Positions 53,714-60,984 of a stretch of 64,000 nucleotides of DNA are shown piece by piece. The notes below the pieces were generated by a model, which worked only from the letters and a program-made list of their open reading frames with translations, had not been told where the DNA came from and searched no databases. Source of the DNA: an uncultured Lachnospiraceae bacterium. Its GTDB lineage: Bacteria; Bacillota; Clostridia; Lachnospirales; Lachnospiraceae. Position numbers and translations under genes: made by a program. Position 1 is the first letter of the stretch. Each line of letters starts with the position of its first letter. The stretch covers positions 43,757 through 107,756 of the forward strand of contig CAJUHY010000004.1 in assembly GCA_910585895.1 (NCBI GenBank). The letters are read 5' to 3'.

Positions 53714-55579
53714 ATGAAGATGTGGATAGAGACAAATCAGCTTATGCTAAAAAAAATTGGACTGGCAATCTACGACATGTTTGCGGTGGTGATATCCAGC
53801 CTTCTGGCTCTCTTGCTTCGTTTCGAGGGAAAATACAATGAGATTCCGCAGGAATATATTGACCGGAGCCTGCAGTATATTTCCATTGTAATTGTCGTTA
53901 CACTGGTAATTTTTTATGTGCTAAGACTCTATGGCAGTCTTTGGACTTATGCGGGAGCTACAGAGCTAATGAATATAGTGATTGCAAGTATTCTGTCAGC
54001 GGGAATCCAGATGTGGGTCATCGTGTTGATGGATATGCGGATGCCCAGAAGCTATTATGTATTTTACGCCATGTGCCTGTTTGTGATGGTGACCTGCAGT
54101 CGTTATTCCTACCGTGCATTGCGCACGGTCATAAAGAGGCGTAAGGACAATGAATCCAGAACAAATGTCCTTGTGATGGGAGCGGGCGGCGCAGGAAATA
54201 TGCTGGTGCGTGAGATTGCCAACAGCGGTCATGTAAACAAGCGTGTCGTCTGCATTGTCGATGATGCTAAGGCAAAGCAGGGGAGTTACCTGCACGGCGT
54301 GAAGATTATGGGGACGCGTGACGATATCCCCAGGCTGGTAAAAAAGTACCATGTAGATGAAATCATGCTTGCGCTCCCATCTGCTCCGGCGCGGGAAATT
54401 AAGAAAATTCTTGATATCTGTAAGGAGACTGGCTGTGAACTCAAACGCCTTCCAGGAATCTACCAACTTGTGAATGGCGAGGTGGGAATCAGCAAATTGA
54501 AAGAGGTAGAAGTTAATGACTTGTTGGGGCGGGAACCGGTGGAGGTAAATTTATCTTCCATTCTTGATTATGTGGCGGGAAAAACCATCCTGGTGACTGG
54601 GGGCGGCGGTTCTATCGGCAGCGAAATCTGCCGGCAGGTGGCGGAACACAATCCGAAACGGCTTGTGATTGTGGATATCTATGAAAATACAACTTATGAT
54701 ATACAGAATGAGTTGAAGAATAAATTCCCATATCTGGATTTAGTGGTATTGATTGCCTCTGTGCGTAATACCAAGCGGATGGACATGATTTTTGAAAAAT
54801 ACCGCCCGGATATTGTGTATCACGCTGCGGCGCATAAACATGTGCCCCTGATGGAGGACAGTCCTAATGAAGCGGTGAAGAATAATGTCCTCGGCACATG
54901 GAAGGTGGTGCAGGCAGCGGACCGCTGGAAGACCAAGCGGTTTGTGATGATTTCTACGGACAAGGCGGTGAATCCCACGAATATTATGGGGGCTACCAAG
55001 CGGATTTGCGAGATGATTGTGCAGACGTATAATAACCGCTCAGAGACGGAATTTGTCTCTGTAAGGTTTGGTAATGTGTTGGGCAGTAATGGAAGTGTAA
55101 TACCGTTGTTTAAAAAGCAGATTGCCCAGGGGGGGCCGGTAACGGTTACCCATCCCGATATCATCCGTTATTTTATGACGATACCGGAGGCTGTGTCTTT
55201 AGTTCTGCAGGCGGGGGTATATGCCAGAGGCGGTGAAATCTTTGTCTTAGATATGGGGGAGCCCGTCAAGATTGTTGATTTGGCAAGAAATCTCATCCTC
55301 CTGTCCGGGCATAAGCCGGATGAGGACATTCCCATTGTTTTTACTGGTCTCAGGCCGGGGGAGAAGCTCTATGAGGAGATGCTCATGGAGGAGGAAGGAT
55401 TGAAAGACACAGATAATAAATTGATACACATTGGTATGCCGATTAAAATGGATGAAGACAGATTTCTTATGCAGCTGGAAAATCTGGCAGATTATGTCGT
55501 GGAGGAGCCGGCGGATATCCGTAAATGGGTGCAGGATATTGTGCCGACGTACCATCCGAAGTTAGGAGGAAAGAGATGA
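53714..55579 (+). CDS. pglF: UDP-GlcNAc 4,6-dehydratase, PglF/WbpM/CapD-like membrane form
   Basis: A 621-residue enzyme. Four membrane helices (about 15-120) precede a CoA-binding-like Rossmann domain (VLVMGAGGAGNMLVREI) and the catalytic SDR domain: TGGGGSIGSE (295-304) and STDKAVNPTNIMGATKR (from 414), where the usual Tyr of YxxxK is a Met. It turns UDP-GlcNAc into UDP-4-keto-6-deoxy-GlcNAc, the first step to N,N'-diacetylbacillosamine or to fucosamine-type sugars. The overlapping aminotransferase gene supports the bacillosamine branch. Confidence 0.92.
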   Translation: MKMWIETNQLMLKKIGLAIYDMFAVVISSLLALLLRFEGKYNEIPQEYIDRSLQYISIVIVVTLVIFYVLRLYGSLWTYAGATELMNIVIASILSAGIQMWVIVLMDMRMPRSYYVFYAMCLFVMVTCSRYSYRALRTVIKRRKDNESRTNVLVMGAGGAGNMLVREIANSGHVNKRVVCIVDDAKAKQGSYLHGVKIMGTRDDIPRLVKKYHVDEIMLALPSAPAREIKKILDICKETGCELKRLPGIYQLVNGEVGISKLKEVEVNDLLGREPVEVNLSSILDYVAGKTILVTGGGGSIGSEICRQVAEHNPKRLVIVDIYENTTYDIQNELKNKFPYLDLVVLIASVRNTKRMDMIFEKYRPDIVYHAAAHKHVPLMEDSPNEAVKNNVLGTWKVVQAADRWKTKRFVMISTDKAVNPTNIMGATKRICEMIVQTYNNRSETEFVSVRFGNVLGSNGSVIPLFKKQIAQGGPVTVTHPDIIRYFMTIPEAVSLVLQAGVYARGGEIFVLDMGEPVKIVDLARNLILLSGHKPDEDIPIVFTGLRPGEKLYEEMLMEEEGLKDTDNKLIHIGMPIKMDEDRFLMQLENLADYVVEEPADIRKWVQDIVPTYHPKLGGKR

Positions 55580-56760
55580 AACAGCATATTTTTCTTGCCT
55601 CGCCCCATATGAGCGAGGAGGGATATGAGAAAGAATATATTAAAGAAGCGTTTGACACCAACTGGATCGCGCCGCTTGGCAGGAATGTGACAGAGTTTGA
55701 AAATGAGATGGTGCATAAGCTTGGCGGCAGCAGGGCAGTAGCGCTCTCTGCCGGCACGGCAGCCATACATATGGCGTTAAAGGCTGTAGGCGTGGGACAG
55801 GGGGATTTTGTATTTTGCCAGTCCCTGACCTTTTCTGCCAGCGCCAATCCTATTGTATATGAAAAGGCAGTTCCGGTCTTTATTGACAGTGAGGCGGACA
55901 CCTGGAATATGAGCCCGGCGGCATTGGAACTGGCATTTGAAAAATATGCCAAAATAGGCAAAAAACCCAAAGCTGTCATTGTCGTGCATCTCTATGGCAT
56001 CTGCGCGAAGATAGCAGAAATCAAAGAAATCTGTGACAAATATCAGGCGCCGTTAATTGAGGATGCGGCAGAGAGCCTGGGGACAGTATATCATGGCAGG
56101 CATACAGGTACGTTTGGGGATTATGGTATCATCAGCTTTAATGGGAATAAGATTATCACAAGTTCCGGCGGGGGGATGCTGTTGGTGAATACGGAGGATG
56201 CAGAGGAGAAAGCCAATAAAGTGTTGTATTGGGCAACGCAGGCGCGGGAACCAGCACCTTGGTATCAGCATACAGAAATCGGATATAACTACCGTATGAG
56301 CAATATTGTGGCTGGAATCGGCAGAGGGCAGCTGAAAGTTTTAGACCAGCGTGTGCAGAAGAAACGCTATATTTTTGAATATTACCAGAAACATTTGGGC
56401 GATTTGCCAGGTATTTCCTTTATGCCCATGCCGCAGGATACATATTGCAACTGTTGGCTGTCCGTCATCCAGCTTGCTGTGGACTGTCCTGTGAAACCGA
56501 AAGATATCATGCAGGCGCTGGAGGAAGATGATGTGGAAAGCCGCCCTGTGTGGAAGCCCATGCATCTGCAGCCCATCTTTGCAGAGTGTGATTTTGTCTC
56601 ACAGGTACAGGAGCGTTGCATATTAGATGAAGAGTGCGGTGCGGATTCCAGTATCAGCGGTCAGATATTTGCACATGGCATTTGTATGCCCAGTGACACT
56701 AAGATGACCGATGAAGATTTACAGAGAGTTTGTAAGGCAGTGCGGAAATTATGGCTTTAG
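55576..56760 (+). CDS. pglE: UDP-4-amino-4,6-dideoxy-GlcNAc transaminase, PglE-like
   Basis: A 394-residue DegT/DnrJ family PLP enzyme. The start overlaps the dehydratase stop (ATGA) and follows AGGAGG. Landmarks are FDTNWIAPLGRNVTEFE, SAGTAAIHMALKAVGV, IEDAAESLGTVYHGRHTGTFGD and the PLP lysine K192 in FNGNK. The GNK form and the NWIAPLG opening are typical of PglE/PseC-like sugar transaminases acting on UDP-linked 4-keto sugars. It gives the 4-amino sugar that a PglD-like acetyltransferase then acetylates. Confidence 0.9.
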   Translation: MKQHIFLASPHMSEEGYEKEYIKEAFDTNWIAPLGRNVTEFENEMVHKLGGSRAVALSAGTAAIHMALKAVGVGQGDFVFCQSLTFSASANPIVYEKAVPVFIDSEADTWNMSPAALELAFEKYAKIGKKPKAVIVVHLYGICAKIAEIKEICDKYQAPLIEDAAESLGTVYHGRHTGTFGDYGIISFNGNKIITSSGGGMLLVNTEDAEEKANKVLYWATQAREPAPWYQHTEIGYNYRMSNIVAGIGRGQLKVLDQRVQKKRYIFEYYQKHLGDLPGISFMPMPQDTYCNCWLSVIQLAVDCPVKPKDIMQALEEDDVESRPVWKPMHLQPIFAECDFVSQVQERCILDEECGADSSISGQIFAHGICMPSDTKMTDEDLQRVCKAVRKLWL

Positions 56761-56786
56761 TGGCGGTTTCTGTATTGAATAAAGGC

Positions 56787-56816
56787 TTTACACTTGAACT
56801 GTGTGTCTGGTATAAT
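56787..56816 (+). promoter_or_regulatory. Extended -10 promoter for the small gene
   Basis: TTTACA (56787-56792), an 18-base spacer and TGGTATAAT (hexamer 56811-56816 with an extended TG) lie about 43 bases before the small gene at 56859. Confidence 0.7.
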
Positions 56817-56858
56817 GAAATTACTATATAAACGGCACAGGTAAAGGATGGTGATTGC

Positions 56859-57035
56859 ATGCCAATAAATGAAAAAGAATATAACGGTAATTTGTTTGAT
56901 CAGTTGACGCTTTTAGAAAGGCTTGAAATTGAGGCGCAAAAAGATAACGCTGAAAATGTTTTAAAGCAAATTGCTTTTGAAAAAAATGCTATCAATCGAA
57001 AATTATATCAAAAACCGCCATTAATTGAAAATTAG
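56859..57035 (+). CDS. Small 58-residue hypothetical protein
   Basis: A 58-codon gene (ATG 56859, TAG 57033-57035) with its own near-consensus promoter and a GGATGGTGAT ribosome site. The product is soluble, charged and predicted all-helical: it starts MPINEKEYNGNLFDQLTLLE and continues with a lysine/glutamate-rich helix and a PPLIEN end. No family recognised. It stands between the PglE gene and a strong hairpin, facing two regulator genes on the other strand, so it could be a small regulator or binding partner; that is a guess. Confidence 0.65.
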   Translation: MPINEKEYNGNLFDQLTLLERLEIEAQKDNAENVLKQIAFEKNAINRKLYQKPPLIEN

Positions 57036-57104
57036 GACTTAATAGCTAAACAAATTTTTTGCCAGGTACCTGAGGAAAGTTTCCATGTGTATGGAGGGAG
57101 AAAC

Positions 57105-57142
57105 TATACCATAGGAAATGCGAGGGCGTTTCCTATGGTATA
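57105..57142. terminator. Strong hairpin between convergent genes, possible bidirectional terminator
   Basis: TATACCATAGGAAATGC (57105-57121) pairs with GCGTTTCCTATGGTATA (57126-57142) in a 17-base-pair stem with a four-base loop and one G-T pair. It lies between the small gene (+) and the first XRE gene (-). Neither side has a long T run (AAAAGC on +, GTTTCT on -), so termination efficiency is uncertain. Confidence 0.6.
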
Positions 57143-57179
57143 AAAGCAAATATGCGCGTATGCGTGTGCCCACCCATCT

Positions 57180-57512
57180 TTATTCATCAGGATGACCGTG
57201 GAAGAATTTCACCTGTCCCATAACGAGATTCTTGTGTTTGGGAATCAGGGTACGGTATAGGCGGATTAACTCAGCCTCATCCGTATCCAATGTGGATGGA
57301 GCAGGTTTCTTTTCGTTGGAAAGTCCCAGCAGGTAATCGGTGGACGAATCCAGGTAAGTTGCCAGCCTTACGAGCATCTCGAAATCCGGTTCCCGATAGC
57401 CGGTGATATAGCCGTTTATCGTGGAATTGGAAACGTGAAGGTCGATAGCCAGCTGTTTCTGTGAGATATTTTTTTCTTCAATAAGGTTTTCAAGACGGAT
57501 GTTAAAATCCAT
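57180..57512 (-). CDS. XRE-family helix-turn-helix regulator A
   Basis: A 110-residue regulator. Residues 5-60 form an XRE/Cro-type helix-turn-helix (RLENLIEEKNISQKQLAIDL, then VSNSTINGYITGYREPDF); a C-terminal helical part with LIRLYRTLIPKHK follows. The start is placed at 57512, where GGAGGT lies eight bases upstream on this strand. It is a close paralogue of the next gene, nearly identical in the DNA-reading region, so both may share targets. It sits among polysaccharide genes in opposite orientation and may control them. Confidence 0.88.
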   Translation of the reverse strand: MDFNIRLENLIEEKNISQKQLAIDLHVSNSTINGYITGYREPDFEMLVRLATYLDSSTDYLLGLSNEKKPAPSTLDTDEAELIRLYRTLIPKHKNLVMGQVKFFHGHPDE

Positions 57513-57602
57513 GCGGTAATACCTCCATTCTTTAAAATATTTGTGTATCTGTTCCTTAATCTTAATAGGATATTTTTGTTTCAAACTAGAAATGCGCGAT
57601 TG

Positions 57603-57630
57603 GCGTAAAAATAATTCGCGAAAAGAGCGC
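57603..57630 (-). promoter_or_regulatory. Candidate operator upstream of XRE gene A
   Basis: GCGTAAAAATAATTCGCG followed by AAAAGAGCGC lies about 100 bases upstream of the XRE A start. A very similar block lies about 90 bases upstream of the XRE B start (58046-58067). Shared core, written on +: AAAAATA, CGCGAAAAG, GCG. Possible autoregulatory site. Confidence 0.35.
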
Positions 57631-57631
57631 T

Positions 57632-57967
57632 TTAATCTGATTGGGGAAGGCTGTGGTAGAATTTTGCTTGTCCGCTGAGGAGTTCCCGGCGTTCAGGGTT
57701 TAGGGAACGGTAGAGATGAATCAGTTCGGATTCAGCGGAGTTCAGGGAAGAGGGAGCCGGCCTTTTCTCAGTGGAAAGCCCCAGCAGATAATCAGTGGAC
57801 ACGTCAAAGTAAGCTGCCAGCCGAATGAGCATGTCGAAATCCGGTTCGCGGTAACCGCTGATATAACCGTTAATCGTAGAATTGGCTATGTGAAGGTCAA
57901 AAGCCAGTTGTCTTTGTGTAACATTACTTTCTTCAATTAGATTTCCAAGACGTATATTAAAATCCAT
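57632..57967 (-). CDS. XRE-family helix-turn-helix regulator B
   Basis: A 111-residue paralogue of regulator A with the same order: helix-turn-helix RLGNLIEESNVTQRQLAFDL and IANSTINGYISGYREPDF, then STDYLLGLSTEKRPAPSS and LIHLYRSLNPERRE. The start at 57967 has GGAGGT nine bases upstream on this strand. The two genes clearly arose by duplication together with their upstream regions. The reading-head sequences differ at only a few positions (for example V-S against I-A before NSTINGY). Confidence 0.88.
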   Translation of the reverse strand: MDFNIRLGNLIEESNVTQRQLAFDLHIANSTINGYISGYREPDFDMLIRLAAYFDVSTDYLLGLSTEKRPAPSSLNSAESELIHLYRSLNPERRELLSGQAKFYHSLPQSD

Positions 57968-58045
57968 AGTATTAATACCTCCGTTCAATTAAAATAAAAT
58001 GTGTTGGTTTCATGCTATCAATGTTAATAAAATGAGTATTATTTA

Positions 58046-58067
58046 GGTGAAAAATACGCGAAAAGCG
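58046..58067 (-). promoter_or_regulatory. Candidate operator upstream of XRE gene B
   Basis: GGTGAAAAATACGCGAAAAG followed by CG matches the block upstream of XRE gene A with small insertions or deletions. It lies between the divergent XRE B and acyltransferase genes, so it could influence both directions. Confidence 0.35.
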
Positions 58068-58142
58068 AAAATCGAATATGCGGTTGGAGATTTTGCACAG
58101 GTATGGACAGTCAGTTCTTGAATATATTTATGAAAGTGCTGA

Positions 58143-58171
58143 TTGTAAATGAGGGGGAATTATAGTAGAAT
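58143..58171 (+). promoter_or_regulatory. Candidate promoter for the acyltransferase/PglC operon
   Basis: TTGTAA (58143-58148) and TAGAAT (58166-58171) are separated by 17 bases, about 60 bases before the start at 58232. It lies in the 264-base divergent gap between XRE gene B and the acyltransferase gene. Confidence 0.55.
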
Positions 58172-58231
58172 GTGTGGTGGGATGGGATAAAGTCTTCTAA
58201 ATTTGAATGAATATATTATGGAGAGCATTTG

Positions 58232-58894
58232 ATGGGTAAAATATTGATATTTGGAGCTGGAGGGTTTGGTAGAGAAGTTCAGTGGTTAATTGAACGAATC
58301 AATCAGAAAATACCAAGTTGGGAGATTGAAGGTTATCTGGATGACGGTGTGGAGGTGCAGACGGAAATTAATGGTTACAGGGTTCTGGGCGGCATAGAAA
58401 AGTTGAAGGAATATGATTTTGATACGGCGATTGCAGTTGCAGTTGGTTCTGCAAAGACAAGAGAAAAGATTGTGGAGAAGATAAAAGGGATTGGAGACTA
58501 CCGATTTCCCAATTTGATTGACCCTGATGTACAGATTTCTGATAAGGTGTCTATCGGAGAGGGAAATATTATCTGTGCAGGGAATATACTGACAGTAAAT
58601 ATTACAATAGAAGATTTTGTAATTATAAATTTATCCTGTACAGTGGGGCATGATGCTGTTTTGAAATCTTTTGTAACAGTTTATCCAGGAGTAAATATTT
58701 CTGGGAATGTCCTTGTGAAACGAAGGACGGAATTGGGAACTGGAAGTAAGATTATTCAGGGTATTAGTGTTGAGGAAGATACTATAGTGGGGGCTGGTGC
58801 TGTTGTAGTACGTCCCATTCCTTGCGGGTGTGTTGCTGTGGGAATTCCTGCTAAACCCGCAAAATACCCGGGGGGGGGTATAACAGACTCCTGA
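58232..58894 (+). CDS. NeuD/PglD-like sugar O/N-acyltransferase
   Basis: A 220-residue protein with an N-terminal Rossmann-type segment (GKILIFGAGGFGREVQWLIE) and a left-handed beta-helix of hexapeptide repeats from about residue 95, ending GIPAKPAKYPGGG. NeuD/PglD enzymes acetylate the 4-amino group of UDP-sugars. The start at 58232 has GGAGAG six bases upstream. Its last codons run through a nine-G tract and it stops at 58894. One extra G would join it in frame to the next gene. Confidence 0.87.
   Translation: MGKILIFGAGGFGREVQWLIERINQKIPSWEIEGYLDDGVEVQTEINGYRVLGGIEKLKEYDFDTAIAVAVGSAKTREKIVEKIKGIGDYRFPNLIDPDVQISDKVSIGEGNIICAGNILTVNITIEDFVIINLSCTVGHDAVLKSFVTVYPGVNISGNVLVKRRTELGTGSKIIQGISVEEDTIVGAGAVVVRPIPCGCVAVGIPAKPAKYPGGGITDS
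58870..58878 (+). repeat. Nine-G tract joining two acyltransferase reading frames
   Basis: With nine G the first acyltransferase ends PGGGITDS-stop. With ten, the reading becomes CCG GGG GGG GGG TAT AAC AGA CTC and continues as the complete N-terminus of the second acyltransferase (RLLIVGSSGHGKVIKDL). The second gene has no ATG, GTG or TTG of its own at that N-terminus. Confidence 0.85.
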
Positions 58895-59502
58895 TAGTTG
58901 GAAGTAGCGGGCATGGAAAAGTAATAAAAGATCTTGTGTCCAATTTGAGTTATTACCAAAGGATACAATTTTTAGATGATAATCCGAAGTATCAAACAGA
59001 TGATTCCTGTATAGGAGGAAGCAAAGAGGTATTTAAACATAAAGGGGAGGCTGATGTGATAGTTGCTATTGGAAATGCCGATATTCGCAGGAGACTTCTG
59101 GAATCATATGAAGCGGCAGGCATTTCCATAGTGTCTTTGATTCATCCTAAGGCAAATCTGCCAGATAAAATGCCGGAGATAGGAATCGGTACGGTTGTTA
59201 TGATGGGAGCAACTATTCAGGCGGGTACAGTTATTGGAAAGGGCGTTATTGTAAATACAGCGGCTTCTGTAGACCATGATTGTCGGATTGGAGATTATGT
59301 ACATATTGCGGTAGGGGCTCATTTGGCAGGAAATGTGGAGGTTGAAAATGGTACATGGATAGGAGCGGGAGCTGTGGTCAGAAATAACATAAAAATCTGC
59401 AAGGATGTTATGGTGGGAGCAGGTGCAGTGGTTGTGGGAGATATTACGGAGAGTGGGACTTATGTGGGAGTTCCAGCAAGGAAATTAGTGAAGTGTCAGT
59501 AA
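58891..59502 (+). CDS. pglD: NeuD/PglD-family acetyltransferase lacking a normal start codon
   Basis: About 200 residues of a canonical PglD/NeuD enzyme: LLIVGSSGHGKVIKDLVSN, LIHPKANLPD, then hexapeptide repeats with NTAASVDHDCRIGDY (the catalytic-type histidine) and a GVPARKL ending. The family N-terminus begins near 58885, but no ATG, GTG or TTG is present in frame until GTG 58936, which would remove the nucleotide-binding loop. CTG 58891 is used here as the nominal start. Expression may need a change in, or slippage on, the G tract just upstream. It probably acetylates the PglE product. Confidence 0.75.
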   Translation: MIVGSSGHGKVIKDLVSNLSYYQRIQFLDDNPKYQTDDSCIGGSKEVFKHKGEADVIVAIGNADIRRRLLESYEAAGISIVSLIHPKANLPDKMPEIGIGTVVMMGATIQAGTVIGKGVIVNTAASVDHDCRIGDYVHIAVGAHLAGNVEVENGTWIGAGAVVRNNIKICKDVMVGAGAVVVGDITESGTYVGVPARKLVKCQ

Positions 59503-59578
59503 TGAAAGCATTCTGGAGGTGTTGCAAAAAATACAACCAGATGCTAATTATAAAAAAATTTGATTGGGTTAAGGTGCG

Positions 59579-60349
59579 ATGAAAAATAGAAAGAAATTTG
59601 CAATATTTGCTGTGATAGGTATTTTAAGCAGTTTTACTTTAATCAATATGCGAAGAAGAAACAAGGAGACTGATATGACCGCAAATGTTCACAAACAGAA
59701 TATATATGAGAAATACATAAAACGTCCGCAGGATTTCTGCTGTGCAGCTTTAGCTATGATTTTTCTATCGCCGTTAATGCTGCTAGTTGCTGTTCTGGTA
59801 CATATAAAACTTGGTTCACCAGTCATATTTAAACAAAAGAGACCGGGACTCGGGGGTGAAATATTTGTTTTGTATAAGTTTCGTACAATGACAGATGACA
59901 GGGATGAAAATGGGGAATTGCTGCCAGATGGAGTGAGGCTCACAAAGTTTGGCAGGCTTCTTCGTTCCACATCTTTGGATGAACTGCCGGAATTGTGGAA
60001 TATTCTAAACGGAACTTTGTCCATAGTGGGACCGAGACCGCTTTTGGAACAATATATTCCGTTGTATAACAATCATCAGGCAAGGCGCCATGAAGTTAGG
60101 CCAGGTCTCACTGGATATGCACAGGTACATGGTCGGAATGCGTTGACATGGGAAGATAAATTTGATAAAGATGTCTATTATGTGGATCATATCAGTTTTT
60201 GGGGAGATTGGAAAATCATTTTTCAGACAGTGGGGAGTGTTTTAAAGAGGGAGGGTATTAATTCAGAAACATCAGAAACCATGGAGGAATTTAAAGGTAC
60301 AGCGGATACATCTATTCATATGAACCATAGCAGCCTAAAGTTCCCATGA
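59579..60349 (+). CDS. pglC: PglC-like initiating phosphoglycosyl transferase
   Basis: A monotopic sugar-phosphate transferase. The family core begins YEKYIKRPQDF, with a re-entrant membrane helix (about 54-75 in this numbering), then SPVIFKQKRPGLGGEIF, YKFRTMTD, SLDELPELWNIL, VGPRPLLEQY and PGLTGYAQVHGRN. Two starts are possible. ATG 59579 gives an extra N-terminal hydrophobic segment but AAGGTG is only two bases away. ATG 59675 has AAGGAG six bases upstream and gives the usual 224-residue length, so it may be the true start. It would load diacetylbacillosamine-phosphate onto undecaprenyl phosphate. Confidence 0.9.
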   Translation: MKNRKKFAIFAVIGILSSFTLINMRRRNKETDMTANVHKQNIYEKYIKRPQDFCCAALAMIFLSPLMLLVAVLVHIKLGSPVIFKQKRPGLGGEIFVLYKFRTMTDDRDENGELLPDGVRLTKFGRLLRSTSLDELPELWNILNGTLSIVGPRPLLEQYIPLYNNHQARRHEVRPGLTGYAQVHGRNALTWEDKFDKDVYYVDHISFWGDWKIIFQTVGSVLKREGINSETSETMEEFKGTADTSIHMNHSSLKFP

Positions 60350-60928
60350 TATATCTCTCTTAATAACTTTTGCGGGAATGCCTGCAGCCAGGCAATTTTC
60401 CGGTATGTCCTTTGTCACTACTGCCCCGGCTGCAATGACAGCCCCAGCGCCAATCGTTACCCCTTTCAGGATGATAGCCCGCTGTCCAATCCATACATGG
60501 TTTCCTATATTGATAGGTTTCGATTTCTGATGTCCGTTAATTGTTATATTATGTGCATCCGTGTCTCTTATAATTACATCTCTTGCGATTGCGGCATCTT
60601 CCCCAATATTAATCTCCTGTGCACAGATAATCTGCACAAAACCATTGAGATAACCGCTGCCCAATGATAGCTTGGCATTTTCAAAAATTCTGATGTCGCT
60701 GCCGCATCCTATACTAAATTCATTATCAACGATTAGTTTGCCATATTTATGGATTTTAATCCTTGTTTCCTGTTTAGATTTATGATTTTCCTTTCCTCCG
60801 ACTGCCAGGCATTTTGGAATCTGTAAATCTGAACTTTTATCTATGTCTAAAGCACAATTCTTAAATACGAGAATTTTTCCTTGGACTTTGAAAGTATATA
60901 TCAAAGTTTTTATAACATCAATCTGCAA
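60335..60928 (-). CDS. Hexapeptide-repeat acetyltransferase (maltose/WbbJ type)
   Basis: A 197-residue left-handed beta-helix acyltransferase. The repeats run from about residue 70, with RDTDAHNI carrying the catalytic-type His, PINIGNHVWIGQRAIILKGV and the GIPAKVIK end. The start codon is TTG at 60928 with AGGAGG just upstream on this strand. Its 3' end overlaps the oppositely directed PglC-like gene by 15 bases. It O-acetylates a sugar of one of the glycans. It begins a minus-strand group of glycan genes. Confidence 0.85.
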   Translation of the reverse strand: MQIDVIKTLIYTFKVQGKILVFKNCALDIDKSSDLQIPKCLAVGGKENHKSKQETRIKIHKYGKLIVDNEFSIGCGSDIRIFENAKLSLGSGYLNGFVQIICAQEINIGEDAAIARDVIIRDTDAHNITINGHQKSKPINIGNHVWIGQRAIILKGVTIGAGAVIAAGAVVTKDIPENCLAAGIPAKVIKRDISWEL

Positions 60929-60984
60929 TTTTGTCCTCCTTTTTGCTGTTTTAAAGTTAAGCAGCCCCTGACGATTACCAGTAT

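Noticed and set aside
55134..55140. Seven-G run in the PglF-like gene as a phase-variable site
   Set aside because: It encodes part of the conserved QGGPV segment of the enzyme family, so it is explained by coding constraint and is shorter than the other two G runs.
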